A stretch of DNA of 64,000 nucleotides. Source: Virgisporangium aurantiacum. GTDB lineage: Bacteria > Actinomycetota > Actinomycetes > Mycobacteriales > Micromonosporaceae. The position numbers were made by a program, and so were the translations under genes. The notes beneath the pieces were generated by a model. The model made no database searches, had not been told where the DNA came from, and worked only from the letters and a program-made list of their open reading frames with translations. Positions 39,401 through 48,130 of the stretch are shown piece by piece. Positions within the stretch are counted from its first letter, which is position 1; each line of letters opens with the position of its first letter. The stretch covers positions 1 through 64,000 of the forward strand of contig NZ_BOPG01000072.1 in NCBI RefSeq assembly GCF_016863635.1. Reading direction: 5' to 3'.

Positions 39401-42400
39401 CTATGGCAGAAGTGCGTCAAGACGACGGTTCGCGGCCGCGAGCGTCGCCCGGACGACGGCCTGCCGCACGTCACCCGCGACGATGGCCGAACCGCTCAAC
39501 TGCTCCGCGAACCCGCCCGAGACGATGAGCATGACCACCAGGGCGATCTCGCAGTTGCCCAGCGGCACCACGGTGGCGTGCTCGATGTAGCAACGGCCCA
39601 CCCGGGTACCGCTGTCGGGGTCGGTGAGCAGCGCGTCGAGGGCACCCGCCGTGGCAGTGGCGCACAGCCGCAGGATGTACCCGTCGACGGCCGGGCCGAT
39701 TTCGTGACCGACCGCACCGGTGCCGCCGGCCGAGAGCCGCACCTGCACCTCGGCGTCGAGGCCATGGCTGTTGACCTCGACCTGCTCCAGCCGCACCCGG
39801 CCACCGGAGCCGGCAAACTGGAACGCGGGCGCGGTGGGCAGGCCCAGTTCGGGTGCCGGCTCGCCGGCTTCGGGCGTGTCTTCGTCGTCGTCCTCAGTGT
39901 CGTCGTCGGTTGCGGTCGGGTCGCTGAACACCGGGGCCATCGGCATGCCGACCAGGGACTGGTGCTCGTCGGCTTCGGGCTGCGGCGGCTCAGCGACCTC
40001 GACGTGCTGGGACGGCCTGGCCTGGCCCGGCCGGATCGCCTCGAGCCAGTCCTCGAAGCTCAGCTCCGGCTCGATGTCGGCGAGCCGGGTACGCAGCGGC
40101 CGGCTGTCGGCGGGGCGGCTGCCGCCCGGGCGACTTCCGACCCGCGGAGCGGGCAGCCCGCGCCGGGTCGGCACCGAGGCGACCCGCACGATGTCGGACG
40201 AGGTCGGCGGCTCGCCGACGCGGGGCAGACCGGCCAGCCGCGCCGGAACCGGGTCGCTGGTCGGCGTCAACTCCGGCGGCTCCACCAACTCGTCGGAGTC
40301 CGCCAACTCGGGCGGCTCTGTGTGCGTCATCTCTGCTTGTGCATCGATGGCCGGGACCTCTTCGACGGCATTGCCCGCGATGGCGCTGTTCTGTTCTGCG
40401 GGCATGGCATCGACCTCCTCGGCGGCCGGCGGCCGGGTTGGTTCGGCCGAAACGCCCATCTGTTCCTTCAGCAGGCGGGCGACGGCGCGGCTGACCTCGG
40501 CGGGGTCGGCATCATCGGAGAGGTCGAGCCGGAGCGTGTGCCGGCCGTCGATGTTGACGATCTCCGCTTCGCGGACACCGACCACACCCTGAACGGCGTC
40601 GATCACAGCGGGGAAGTCGAACCCGTCCCGGCGTTCCTCGCTGACTTCCTCTTCGCGGAGGTAGTCGCGGATCCGGGAAAGATCGGCCGGTGCGTCGACC
40701 GGGGCATCGAGGCCGTCGTCGCCGGGGACCGGGGGAACGTCGGGCTCCGCGGGGACGCGCTGGGGCAGGTCGGCGAGTTGGGGGTTGTCGAAGGCGCCCG
40801 CGCTGGGGATGGGTGGGGGTGGCGGCGGGAGGGGACTGCTTTCCGGGGCGGCCTGCCAACCCACGGAGGGTGAGGTGCCGGCGGACCAGGCCTCGTCGGA
40901 CCACGGTCCGCTGGCCCATCGGGGATCCGGCGCGGGCGAGACGGGCGGGATCAGCGGAGCCGGCACGAAGGACTGCGGGATCAGCGGGGCGGGGACGATC
41001 GGCTGGTCCTCGGCGGGTTGTTCCTGGGACTCCGGGTCCCCCGGTTGTGCGGTCTGTTGGGGTTCCGGCTGGGCCGGTGCTGCCTCGTCGTGCCGGTTGG
41101 ACGCGGCCGGCGGTGCGCTGGTCGGCCGGGCCGGCGGCGAACTGATCGGCCGGGCGGGCGGTGAACTGGTCGGCCGGACGGATCGCGCGGACCGGCCGAA
41201 GCGCGGGGGGTCGATGGTCGCGCCGTGGCTGCCGCTGTTGCGGTGCATCGGCCGAAACTGGGTGGGCTGTTCCGCACTGGTCGGCGTCGACGGCTCGTCG
41301 GGCGCCGCCCGCCGGGATGTCGGCGGGTCGCCCCGGTACGACGTTTCGCCCGCGCCGAAGGCGGTGGTCGGCTCCCCGGGCATCGCCCGGTACGACGTCT
41401 CGCCCGCACCGAAGGCGGTGGTCGGGTCGCCGGGCATCGCCCGGTACGAGGCGGACGGATCAGCGGGGCCGCCGAAGGCGGTCGTCGGCTCGGCCGGCGT
41501 CGCGCGGTACGGCGGTGGCGGTTCGGCTGGCGTCGCGCGGTACGGCGGTGGTGGTTCGGCCGACTGCCAGGGCGGTGGCTGCGCGGCCGGGCCGCCGAAG
41601 GTGGTGGTCGGGTCGGCCGGCGGTTGCTGGTAGGCCTGGCCCGGTTGCTGGTAGGCCTGGCCGGTTTGCTGGTGAGGGTGGCCGGGTTGCTGGAAGGGCT
41701 CACCCGGTTGCTGGAAGGGCTGCACCGGGCCGCCGAAGGTGGGGGTGTTCGGCGGCGGCCGGTAAGCGGTGGTCGGGTCGGCGTGGTTGCCGAATGCGGC
41801 GTTCGGGTCGGCCGGCGTCGGCGGATGATACTGGGCGGCCGGCTGTTGCGGGGCGTAGGGATCCACCGGGGCCGGGTATTGAGCGGCGGGTTGCTGCGGG
41901 ATGGCGGCCGGCTGTTGCGGGATGTACGGGTCCGCCGGCGGCGGGAAATGGCCGGCGGGGGTGTACGGGTCCGCCGGCGTCGGGTACTGCGCGGCGGGAT
42001 CGAGGGGTGGCGGCGTCGCGAAGGGGATCCGCGGCGGCATCGGAGGGGCGGCGCCGGCTTGCGGGGTCGGCGAGCCGGCCGGTTGGCCGCTCACCGGCGG
42101 CGCGAAATCGGGCGTCGCCCCGAACGGCGGAACGGAATTGGGGGTCCCGAACGGCGGCGCGGCCCCCGACGACTGCGGCGGGCCAGGAGCTCCAAACGAC
42201 GGCGCGGCCCCCGTCGACTGCGGAGGGCCGGGAGTCCCAAACGACGGCGCGGCCCCCGACGACTGCGGCGGGCCGGGAGTCCCAAACGACGGCGCGGCCG
42301 CCGACGGTTGCGGCGGCGCGGGAGCCCCGAACGGTGACGCGGGATCGGCCGACCCGAACGACGGCCCGGCCCCCGACGGTTGCGGCGGCGCGGCCGACCC

Positions 42401-43177
42401 GAAAGGCGGCGCGGGATCGGCCGACCCGAACGACCCTTGTGGAGGCACGGGCGAGCCGAACGGCGGCGTCGCCCCCGTCGGCGGTTGCGGGGGCGCGGGA
42501 TCGGGCGTCACGGCGAACGGTGGAGCGGACGCCACCGGCGGCACGGGCGCGTCCGGCGCGCCGTAGGGAGCCGGCGAGCGGGGGGCGGCACCGGGGCTGT
42601 GGTGGCCGAACTCCGGGCCGGTGTTGCGGTGTTCGGGCTGCCAGGCCTGCCGGGGTTGCTCGGGCGGGCGATACTCCGGCGGGCCGGACTCGACCGGGCC
42701 GAACTGGGCTTCCGCGTGTCCGTGCTGGGGGCCCTCGTCCTGGCGTTGGCGAAACCGGAACGGGCGCTGATAGCGGATCCGCTCGTCGTGGACCTGCCGG
42801 TCGGTGCGGCGCGGGGGCGGCTCGGGCCGGTCGTCGTCGTCAGCGGGCGGGCTCGGGAGATGATGAGCCGACTCTTCGCGGGGCGGTTCTTCGTGACGGG
42901 CCTGAGGTTGCTGCGGAATGAAAGGTACCCGGTTCACGTCTGCCGGGTCGGTGGCGAACGGTGGGCCGGGGACCTCGGCGCGGCCGCGGGCGATGGTGGG
43001 CTCGTCGGTTTCTGAATTGTCTTCGGGTTGTGGACCGGCGACCCGGCGGCGCCATTGGGAGACCATTTCTTCGAGCACCGGATCGGCACCGTTCGACCCG
43101 TTTCGGGCGGCTGCCCGGGCGAGCGCGCCGTTGCCGACGTGGTTGTGCCCGTCGGGTGCCCGCTCTCGATCATCCAC
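39401..43177 (-). CDS. Very large Pro/Ala/Gly-rich repeat protein with conserved C-terminal domains
   Basis: The 1258-residue protein starts with charged sequence (residues 1-150), followed by about 700 residues of low complexity. In this part are repeats such as PSFGTPGPPQSSGAA (about 4 near-copies), PPPYRATPAEP, YRAMPGEPTTAFGAGETS and QQPGxxxQQ. Two conserved modules follow: GFDFPAVIDAVQGVVGVREAE... (about 910-985, helix-strand region) and GGRVRLEQVEVNSHGLDAEV to the end (about 1125-1258). Actinobacterial genomes often have such a protein near a TetR gene and a DUF3107 gene. No signal or membrane helix is seen, so a scaffold-like cytoplasmic role is possible. The start is GTG 43175-43177 with AAGGAG; an upstream ATG adds a Pro/His-rich stretch across the divergent promoter. 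Confidence 0.8.
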   Translation of the reverse strand: MDDRERAPDGHNHVGNGALARAAARNGSNGADPVLEEMVSQWRRRVAGPQPEDNSETDEPTIARGRAEVPGPPFATDPADVNRVPFIPQQPQARHEEPPREESAHHLPSPPADDDDRPEPPPRRTDRQVHDERIRYQRPFRFRQRQDEGPQHGHAEAQFGPVESGPPEYRPPEQPRQAWQPEHRNTGPEFGHHSPGAAPRSPAPYGAPDAPVPPVASAPPFAVTPDPAPPQPPTGATPPFGSPVPPQGSFGSADPAPPFGSAAPPQPSGAGPSFGSADPASPFGAPAPPQPSAAAPSFGTPGPPQSSGAAPSFGTPGPPQSTGAAPSFGAPGPPQSSGAAPPFGTPNSVPPFGATPDFAPPVSGQPAGSPTPQAGAAPPMPPRIPFATPPPLDPAAQYPTPADPYTPAGHFPPPADPYIPQQPAAIPQQPAAQYPAPVDPYAPQQPAAQYHPPTPADPNAAFGNHADPTTAYRPPPNTPTFGGPVQPFQQPGEPFQQPGHPHQQTGQAYQQPGQAYQQPPADPTTTFGGPAAQPPPWQSAEPPPPYRATPAEPPPPYRATPAEPTTAFGGPADPSASYRAMPGDPTTAFGAGETSYRAMPGEPTTAFGAGETSYRGDPPTSRRAAPDEPSTPTSAEQPTQFRPMHRNSGSHGATIDPPRFGRSARSVRPTSSPPARPISSPPARPTSAPPAASNRHDEAAPAQPEPQQTAQPGDPESQEQPAEDQPIVPAPLIPQSFVPAPLIPPVSPAPDPRWASGPWSDEAWSAGTSPSVGWQAAPESSPLPPPPPPIPSAGAFDNPQLADLPQRVPAEPDVPPVPGDDGLDAPVDAPADLSRIRDYLREEEVSEERRDGFDFPAVIDAVQGVVGVREAEIVNIDGRHTLRLDLSDDADPAEVSRAVARLLKEQMGVSAEPTRPPAAEEVDAMPAEQNSAIAGNAVEEVPAIDAQAEMTHTEPPELADSDELVEPPELTPTSDPVPARLAGLPRVGEPPTSSDIVRVASVPTRRGLPAPRVGSRPGGSRPADSRPLRTRLADIEPELSFEDWLEAIRPGQARPSQHVEVAEPPQPEADEHQSLVGMPMAPVFSDPTATDDDTEDDDEDTPEAGEPAPELGLPTAPAFQFAGSGGRVRLEQVEVNSHGLDAEVQVRLSAGGTGAVGHEIGPAVDGYILRLCATATAGALDALLTDPDSGTRVGRCYIEHATVVPLGNCEIALVVMLIVSGGFAEQLSGSAIVAGDVRQAVVRATLAAANRRLDALLP

Positions 43178-43278
43178 CGTGCGCTCCTTGGTCGCCTGCC
43201 GTGAGGCTACCGTGTGCATGGAGAGCGGGTAAGTTGCTACAGCGGCCAACTGGTGCGCTGGCCGATCGGGAGGGTGAC

Positions 43279-43917
43279 ATGGGTTCTGCGACAAGCGGCG
43301 CACAGGCGCCCGGCAGACCGGTTCGATTGCCCCGGTCGGCGCGCCGCAAGCAATTGCTCGCGGCAGCTCAGCAGGTATTTGTGGCGCAGGGCTATCACGC
43401 CGCCGCGATGGACGAGATCGCCGAGAAGGCCGGGGTGTCGAAGCCGGTCCTCTACCAGCACTTCCCGGGGAAGCTGGAACTCTATCTGGCGCTGCTCGAC
43501 ACGCACTGCGACGCGATGTTGGCGCGGATGCACGAGGCGATGGCCGCGACGACCGACAACAAGCAGCGGGTCCGGAACGCGATGGCGGCCTACTTCGACT
43601 TCATCGACCACGAAAGTGAGGCGTTCCGCCTCGTCTTCGAGTCCGACCTGCGCAACGACGACGCGGTCCGTGAGCGGGTCGACCGGGTCGAGAGCGGCTG
43701 CATCGCGGTCATCACCGACACGATCATGGCCGACACCGGCGTCAGCCGGGCGCGGGCCGAGCTACTGGCCGCCGGGCTGGTGGGCGCGGCCGAGACCGCC
43801 GCCCGGTTCTGGCTCTCCGGTGGCCGTCAGGTCGACAAGGCCGAGGCCGAGCGACTGGTCGCGACGCTGGCCTGGCGCGGCATCGCCAGCTTCCCGTTGT
43901 ACGGCGAACAGCCGTAA
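43279..43917 (+). CDS. TetR-family transcriptional regulator
   Basis: The 212-residue protein has a TetR DNA-binding region (SARRKQLLAAAQQVFVAQG, MDEIAEKAGVSKPVLYQHFPGK, about 20-65) and a ligand-binding C-terminal domain. The ATG at 43279 has GGGAGG five bases upstream; longer frames overlap the divergent large protein gene. It lies divergently from the 1258-residue protein, 101 bases apart, and just ahead of the DUF3107 gene, a linkage seen in other actinobacteria. Its ligand is unknown; fatty-acid-type regulators share this arrangement. Confidence 0.92.
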   Translation: MGSATSGAQAPGRPVRLPRSARRKQLLAAAQQVFVAQGYHAAAMDEIAEKAGVSKPVLYQHFPGKLELYLALLDTHCDAMLARMHEAMAATTDNKQRVRNAMAAYFDFIDHESEAFRLVFESDLRNDDAVRERVDRVESGCIAVITDTIMADTGVSRARAELLAAGLVGAAETAARFWLSGGRQVDKAEAERLVATLAWRGIASFPLYGEQP

Positions 43918-43988
43918 CCGGTCGATACCGCGCTAACCTGCTACCGGCAGTTCAATAAGCAAATTACCGCAGCACATAGGAGGAGACC

Positions 43989-44216
43989 TTGGAGGTCAAG
44001 ATCGGCGTCCAGTACGCAGCGCGCGAGCTCGTGCTGGAAAGCGGAGAGACGCCGGCAGAGGTCGAGAAGGCCGTGACCGAGGCGCTCTCCGACGAAAGTG
44101 GGGTCCTCAACCTCGTCGACGAGAAGGGCCGCCGGGTGATCGTGCCCATCAGCAAGGTCGCATACGTCGAGATCGCCGAGGCGGTGACCCGGAAGGTCGG
44201 CTTCACGGTGAGCTGA
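43989..44216 (+). CDS. DUF3107 family small protein
   Basis: The 75-residue protein starts with TTG (MEVKIGVQYAARELVLESG) with TAGGAGGAG eight bases ahead. It contains VEKAVTEALSDESGVLNL and GRRVIVPISKVAYVEI, the DUF3107 signature: a small alpha/beta fold with unknown role, very widely kept in actinobacteria. It follows the TetR gene on the same strand and ends before a symmetric hairpin. Confidence 0.9.
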   Translation: MEVKIGVQYAARELVLESGETPAEVEKAVTEALSDESGVLNLVDEKGRRVIVPISKVAYVEIAEAVTRKVGFTVS

Positions 44217-44234
44217 CCTACCCAGGATCGACGC

Positions 44235-44264
44235 ACGGGCGGTTCCCTCTCGGGAGCCGCCCGT
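44235..44264. terminator. Bidirectional terminator between DUF3107 and ferritin-like genes
   Basis: A 13-base-pair stem (ACGGGCGG...CCGCCCGT, with one G-U) surrounds a TCTC loop. It lies between convergent genes, with TTCTCGTTGT on the plus side. It likely ends both transcripts. Confidence 0.75.
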
Positions 44265-44279
44265 TCTCGTTGTCCCGCT

Positions 44280-44942
44280 CTAGTTGTTCAGCCCCACCGA
44301 GGTCATGCGGGCGGAGTGGGCGGAGGTCAGCCGCTTGAACAGGCTCGCGGCCTGATCGCCGACGCCCACCATGACCAGCGCGACCAGGCCGGCGTGCGCC
44401 ATGGCCACCGCCTGTGCCTGCGACAACGCCTCGCCGGAGAGCCGCCGGGCCCACATCGACAGCCGGTTGGCGACCTTCGGGTCGGCGGCGATCGCCGCCC
44501 GGATCTCCTCGGCCGAGAACTCCTCGAACCGCGATTCGTGCAGGACGTCGAGCACCAGTTCCCGATCGGGTGACTGGAGGAATCCGGCGATCTCCCGGTA
44601 GAAGTCGTCGGCCAGTCCTTCACCGATGTAGGCCTTGGTGAGCGCCTCCAGCCAGTCGTTCGGCTCGGTCTTGGCGTGGTAGTCCTGCAGCGGACCGACG
44701 AACGGCGTCATCGCCTCCTCCGGGTCGGTGCCCAGCTCACGGAGCCGGTCGGCGAGCCGGCGGAAGTTGTCGATCTCCCGGCCGGCCATCTCGCTGAGGA
44801 TGGCGCGGCGGGTGAGGTCAGGTGCCAGGCGGGCGTCGGCGGCCATCCGATCGAAGGCGACGAGTTCGGCGTAGGCGAGCAGGCCGAGCAGTTCGATCAC
44901 GGCGGGTTCGGTCTGCTCGGGCGGGGGTTGGGTGTCGGCCAC
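44280..44942 (-). CDS. Ferritin-like fold protein (MiaE-like helical bundle)
   Basis: The 220-residue all-helical protein resembles the MiaE/ferritin-like group: LLGLLAYAELVAFDRMAADA (Glu about 27), ILSEMAGREIDNFRRLADRL (about 48-67), and a second half with YIGEGLADDFYREIAGFL and HESRFEEFSAEEI. The classical ExxH motif is not present in the expected helix (ExxN appears instead), so a di-iron site may be altered. Similar proteins are common neighbours of DEAD-box helicase and DUF3107 genes in actinobacteria. Start is GTG 44940-44942. It is divergent from the helicase. Confidence 0.78.
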   Translation of the reverse strand: MADTQPPPEQTEPAVIELLGLLAYAELVAFDRMAADARLAPDLTRRAILSEMAGREIDNFRRLADRLRELGTDPEEAMTPFVGPLQDYHAKTEPNDWLEALTKAYIGEGLADDFYREIAGFLQSPDRELVLDVLHESRFEEFSAEEIRAAIAADPKVANRLSMWARRLSGEALSQAQAVAMAHAGLVALVMVGVGDQAASLFKRLTSAHSARMTSVGLNN

Positions 44943-45314
44943 GTGCGCAGGTTACCGCCCGTCCCTCCCGGCCACCCGGGAGAGCGTTTTCTCCGCCGGC
45001 CCGTCGGGCGCGGCAATGCCACGTTGATCGGCTTGGCCAGGTATCATGTTCAGAAATGCTCGTACCGCGCCTGGCTCAGAGGTGAGCTCAGCGCGGTGCC
45101 GCGCGAGAGGGCCCGCATCCGGCGGGAACCCCGCGCCTGTCACCATCCGGGCCGCGCCCGCGGCCCTCCGGCGCAGTGCCGCCCGCATGTGCTGCACAGG
45201 GCAGTGCTACGAGGTGGTGCCGCGTGAAGCAGCGCTTCACAGCGCGCGCCGGCGAAAACCGAGCGCACCGATACTGGTCGGGCGCTCCCGCGAGAGAGAC
45301 GTCCCGACAACTCC
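44943..45314 (+). promoter_or_regulatory. Intergenic region with likely long 5' leader of the helicase gene
   Basis: This 372-base gap holds no convincing gene. A good -10 box TATCAT lies at 45042-45047, with no clear -35, which would leave a leader of about 260 bases ahead of the helicase. The leader contains a hairpin GTGAAGC-AGC-GCTTCAC at 45224-45240 and other G+C-rich stems. Long structured leaders are known for some cold-shock helicases. No proven regulator is recognised. Confidence 0.4.
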
Positions 45315-47039
45315 ATGACGATTGAACCGACCGAAGCCGCCGAAGCGTTGGCGGCTGACGCTCCCGTCCGTTCCGACGATCCCACCTTCGCCGAACTCGG
45401 CGTCCGTCCCGAGACCGTGGCCGCCCTGGCCGCGGCCGGTATCGAGCGCGCGTTCGCGATTCAGCAGTACGCCGTGCCCATCGGCATGCGCGGCGCCGAC
45501 CTCATCGGCCAGGCGCCGACCGGCACCGGCAAGACCCTCGGCTTCGGCATTCCGCTCCTCGAACGGGTGATCTCGCCCGCCGAGGGGGCCACCGGCCGGC
45601 CGCAGGCGCTCGTCGTCGTGCCGACCCGTGAGCTCGGCCTGCAGGTCGCGCGCGACATCGCCGCCGCCGGCGCCACCCGCGGCGTGCGGGTGCTGCCCGT
45701 GTACGGCGGGGTGGCGTACGAGCCGCAGACCGCGGCGCTGGTCCGCGGCGTCGAGATCGTGGTCGGCACCCCCGGCCGCCTGCTCGACCTCGCCAAGGGC
45801 AAGCAGCTCAAGTTCGACGGCATCCAGATGCTGGTGCTCGACGAGGCCGACCGCATGCTCGACCTGGGCTTCCTCGAAGACGTCGAGAAGATCCTGGCGA
45901 TGCTGCCGGCCCAGCGGCAGACCATGCTGTTCTCGGCCACCATGCCCGACCCGATCGTGGCGCTGGCCAGGCGTTTCATGCACCAGCCGATGACGGTGCA
46001 CGCCGGTCACGACGTCAACACCGGCCCGTCGCCGCTCACCGAGCAACTGGCGTACCGCACCCACTCGCTGAACAAGGTCGAGGTGGTCGCGCGCATCCTG
46101 CAGGCACGCGAGCGCGGGCTCACCATGATCTTCACCCGCACCAAGCGGGCCGCCGACCGGCTCCAGGAGGAGCTCGACTTCCGCGGCTTCGCCGTGGCCG
46201 CCGTCCACGGCGACCTGGGCCAGGGCTCCCGCGAGCGGGCCCTGCGCGCGTTCCGGGCCGGCAAGATCGACATCCTGGTCGCCACCGACGTGGCCGCCCG
46301 CGGGCTCGACGTCACCGGCGTCACCCACGTGATCAACTACGACTGCCCCGAAGACGCCGACACGTACGTGCACCGCATCGGGCGCACCGGCCGGGCCGGC
46401 GCCACGGGCGTGGCGGTCACGTTCGTCGACTGGGAAGACCTGCCCCGCTGGCAGCTCATCGACAAGTCGCTCCAGCTCGACAAGGCCGAGCCGCCGGAGA
46501 CCTATCACACGTCGTCGTGGCTGTTCACCGACCTCGACATCCCCGAAGACGCCGGCGCCACCCTGCCCACCGCCGATCGCACCCGCGCCGGGCTCTCCGC
46601 GGAAATTCTGGAAGATGTCGAGGGCAAGGCCGGTCGCGGACGTCGCCGTCCCCGCGCAGTTCGTTCCGGGACGCGGAGAGCAGCCCCCGAATCCGAAGGA
46701 TCTCCGGCAACCGGAGAGGGCGGTGGGCGTAAAAGAAGAAGGCGGAAGATCGACGGCGGCGAGCCCGAGGCCGCAACCACCGGTAGCGCCTCCGCCGCAA
46801 CCACCGACAGCGGCCGCGCCCCGGCGACCGACAGGCGCCGCGCCGCAGCGACCGACAACGCCGCGGCCTCAGCCACCGGCAGCGCCGGGGCCTCAGCGAC
46901 CGATAGCGCCGCGGCCTCAGCGACCGGCAGCGCCCTGGCCTCGGCGGGCGGCAGCGCCGCGGCCGAAGCCGGCGGCGAGGCGTCGGCGCCCCGCGCCCGG
47001 CGGAGGCGGCGGCGCGTGACACCCCCGCCGCAGGGGTGA
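45315..47039 (+). CDS. DEAD-box RNA helicase with Arg/Ala/Ser-rich tail
   Basis: The 574-residue protein is a DEAD-box RNA helicase of the RhlE/CsdA type. In order: TFAELGVRPETVAAL and AIQQYAVPI (Q motif), APTGTGKTL (Walker A, about 67-75), PTRELGLQVA, GTPGRLLDL, VLDEADRMLDLGF (DEAD, about 178), LFSATMP, then domain 2 with IFTRTKRAADRLQ, ATDVAARGLDV and HRIGRTGRAG. The tail (about 440-574) is basic with Arg/Lys-rich blocks and repeats ASATGSA/ASATDSA, probably RNA binding. It likely unwinds mRNA or assists ribosome assembly. Its stop overlaps the next gene's GTG. Confidence 0.96.
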   Translation: MTIEPTEAAEALAADAPVRSDDPTFAELGVRPETVAALAAAGIERAFAIQQYAVPIGMRGADLIGQAPTGTGKTLGFGIPLLERVISPAEGATGRPQALVVVPTRELGLQVARDIAAAGATRGVRVLPVYGGVAYEPQTAALVRGVEIVVGTPGRLLDLAKGKQLKFDGIQMLVLDEADRMLDLGFLEDVEKILAMLPAQRQTMLFSATMPDPIVALARRFMHQPMTVHAGHDVNTGPSPLTEQLAYRTHSLNKVEVVARILQARERGLTMIFTRTKRAADRLQEELDFRGFAVAAVHGDLGQGSRERALRAFRAGKIDILVATDVAARGLDVTGVTHVINYDCPEDADTYVHRIGRTGRAGATGVAVTFVDWEDLPRWQLIDKSLQLDKAEPPETYHTSSWLFTDLDIPEDAGATLPTADRTRAGLSAEILEDVEGKAGRGRRRPRAVRSGTRRAAPESEGSPATGEGGGRKRRRRKIDGGEPEAATTGSASAATTDSGRAPATDRRRAAATDNAAASATGSAGASATDSAAASATGSALASAGGSAAAEAGGEASAPRARRRRRRVTPPPQG

Positions 47040-48007
47040 CCGGCGCGTTTGATCCCCGGCGGGTCGGGCGCGAGCTCGCCCGCCGGCGCCGCACGCACGG
47101 CGGCCGCAACTGGCCGGAGTCCTTCGCCGACCGCCTGACCGAGCCGCTGCCCGGCCTGCCCAAGGTGCTGCGGATGATGCGTGAGCGTCGCCCCTCTCCC
47201 GCGGATGCCCCGCGTATTCCGGTGTCGTCCGGCCCGTTCGTGCCCATGACGGTCGGTGTGACCTGGATCGGGCATGCCACGTACGTGGTGCAGATCGGTG
47301 GAAAGGTGATCCTGACCGACCCGGTGTGGTCGAGGCGGATCCCCGGTGTCGCGCCCAGGCTGACCCCGCCCGGCCTGCCGTGGGAGGCGCTGCCCCGGAT
47401 CGACGCCGTGGTGATCAGCCACAACCACTACGACCACCTCGACGCGCCGACGATCCGGCGCCTCCCCCGCGACACGCCGATGTTCGTGCCGGGGATGCTC
47501 GGGGCGTGGTTCCGCTCGCGCGGCTTCCGCCGGGTGCACGAGATGGACTGGTGGGAGTCACTGTCGCTCGGGTCGGTGTCCGTGGAGTTCGTGCCCGCCC
47601 ACCACTGGAGCCGCCGCGGGCTGACGGATACGTGTAAGACGCTGTGGGGTGGCTGGGTCCTCTCGTCCGGTGACTCCAAGATCTACTTTGCGGGTGACAC
47701 GGGGTACGGGCACTGGTTCCGCGAGATCGGCTCCCGCCATCCGGACGTCGACCTGGCCCTGCTGCCGGTCGGGGCGTACGAGCCCCGCTGGTTCATGCGG
47801 CCCATGCACTGCAACCCGGCCGAGGCGGTGCAGGCCTGTATCGATCTCGGTTCCCCCCGAATGGCGACGATGCACTGGGGGACGTTCGTGTTGTCGGCGG
47901 AGCCGTTGCTGGCCCCGTTGGAGGGGGCTTCGCGCGCGTGGGCCGAGGCGGGTCGTGCGCCGGACGATCTGTGGACGCTGGCGGTGGGCGAGTCGCGGTC
48001 GCTCTGA
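47036..48007 (+). CDS. NAPE-PLD-like metallo-beta-lactamase-fold hydrolase
   Basis: The 323-residue enzyme has the MBL fold with VGVTWIGHATYVVQIGGK, SHNHYDHLDAPTI (HxHxDH, about 127-139), PAHHWSRRG (about 185), AGDTGYGHWFREIG (about 222) and VGAYEPRWFM...HWGTF near the end. These are the hallmarks of the N-acyl-phosphatidylethanolamine phospholipase D group, which cleaves lipid head groups with two metal ions; bacterial members can act on other esters. GTG 47036 overlaps the helicase TGA (GTGA), so translation is coupled. Confidence 0.88.
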   Translation: MTGAFDPRRVGRELARRRRTHGGRNWPESFADRLTEPLPGLPKVLRMMRERRPSPADAPRIPVSSGPFVPMTVGVTWIGHATYVVQIGGKVILTDPVWSRRIPGVAPRLTPPGLPWEALPRIDAVVISHNHYDHLDAPTIRRLPRDTPMFVPGMLGAWFRSRGFRRVHEMDWWESLSLGSVSVEFVPAHHWSRRGLTDTCKTLWGGWVLSSGDSKIYFAGDTGYGHWFREIGSRHPDVDLALLPVGAYEPRWFMRPMHCNPAEAVQACIDLGSPRMATMHWGTFVLSAEPLLAPLEGASRAWAEAGRAPDDLWTLAVGESRSL

Positions 48008-48034
48008 ATCATTTATGTTGTTCTGATCTTTTAT

Positions 48035-48120
48035 GTTCTGGCGGCTCTCTCTGTTCTGGCGGGCTCTCTCCGCGTTCTGGCGGGCTCTCTCCGTTCTGGC
48101 GGGCTCTCTCTGTTCTGGCA
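48035..48120. repeat. Five tandem copies of an 18-21-base unit
   Basis: GTTCTGGCGGGCTCTCTC-type units begin at 48035, 48053, 48074, 48093 and 48112, with lengths of 18, 21, 19 and 19. They fill most of the gap between the MBL hydrolase and the methyltransferase. They do not code for a supported protein. Possible roles are transcriptional spacing or a protein binding array; slippage is likely. Confidence 0.85.
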
Positions 48121-48130
48121 GGCTTGAGCG

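Noticed and set aside
41300-42600. Repetitive DNA suggesting a CRISPR-like array
   Set aside because: The repeats are in frame, of varying length and code for Pro/Gly-rich protein segments; there are no uniform spacers or cas genes.
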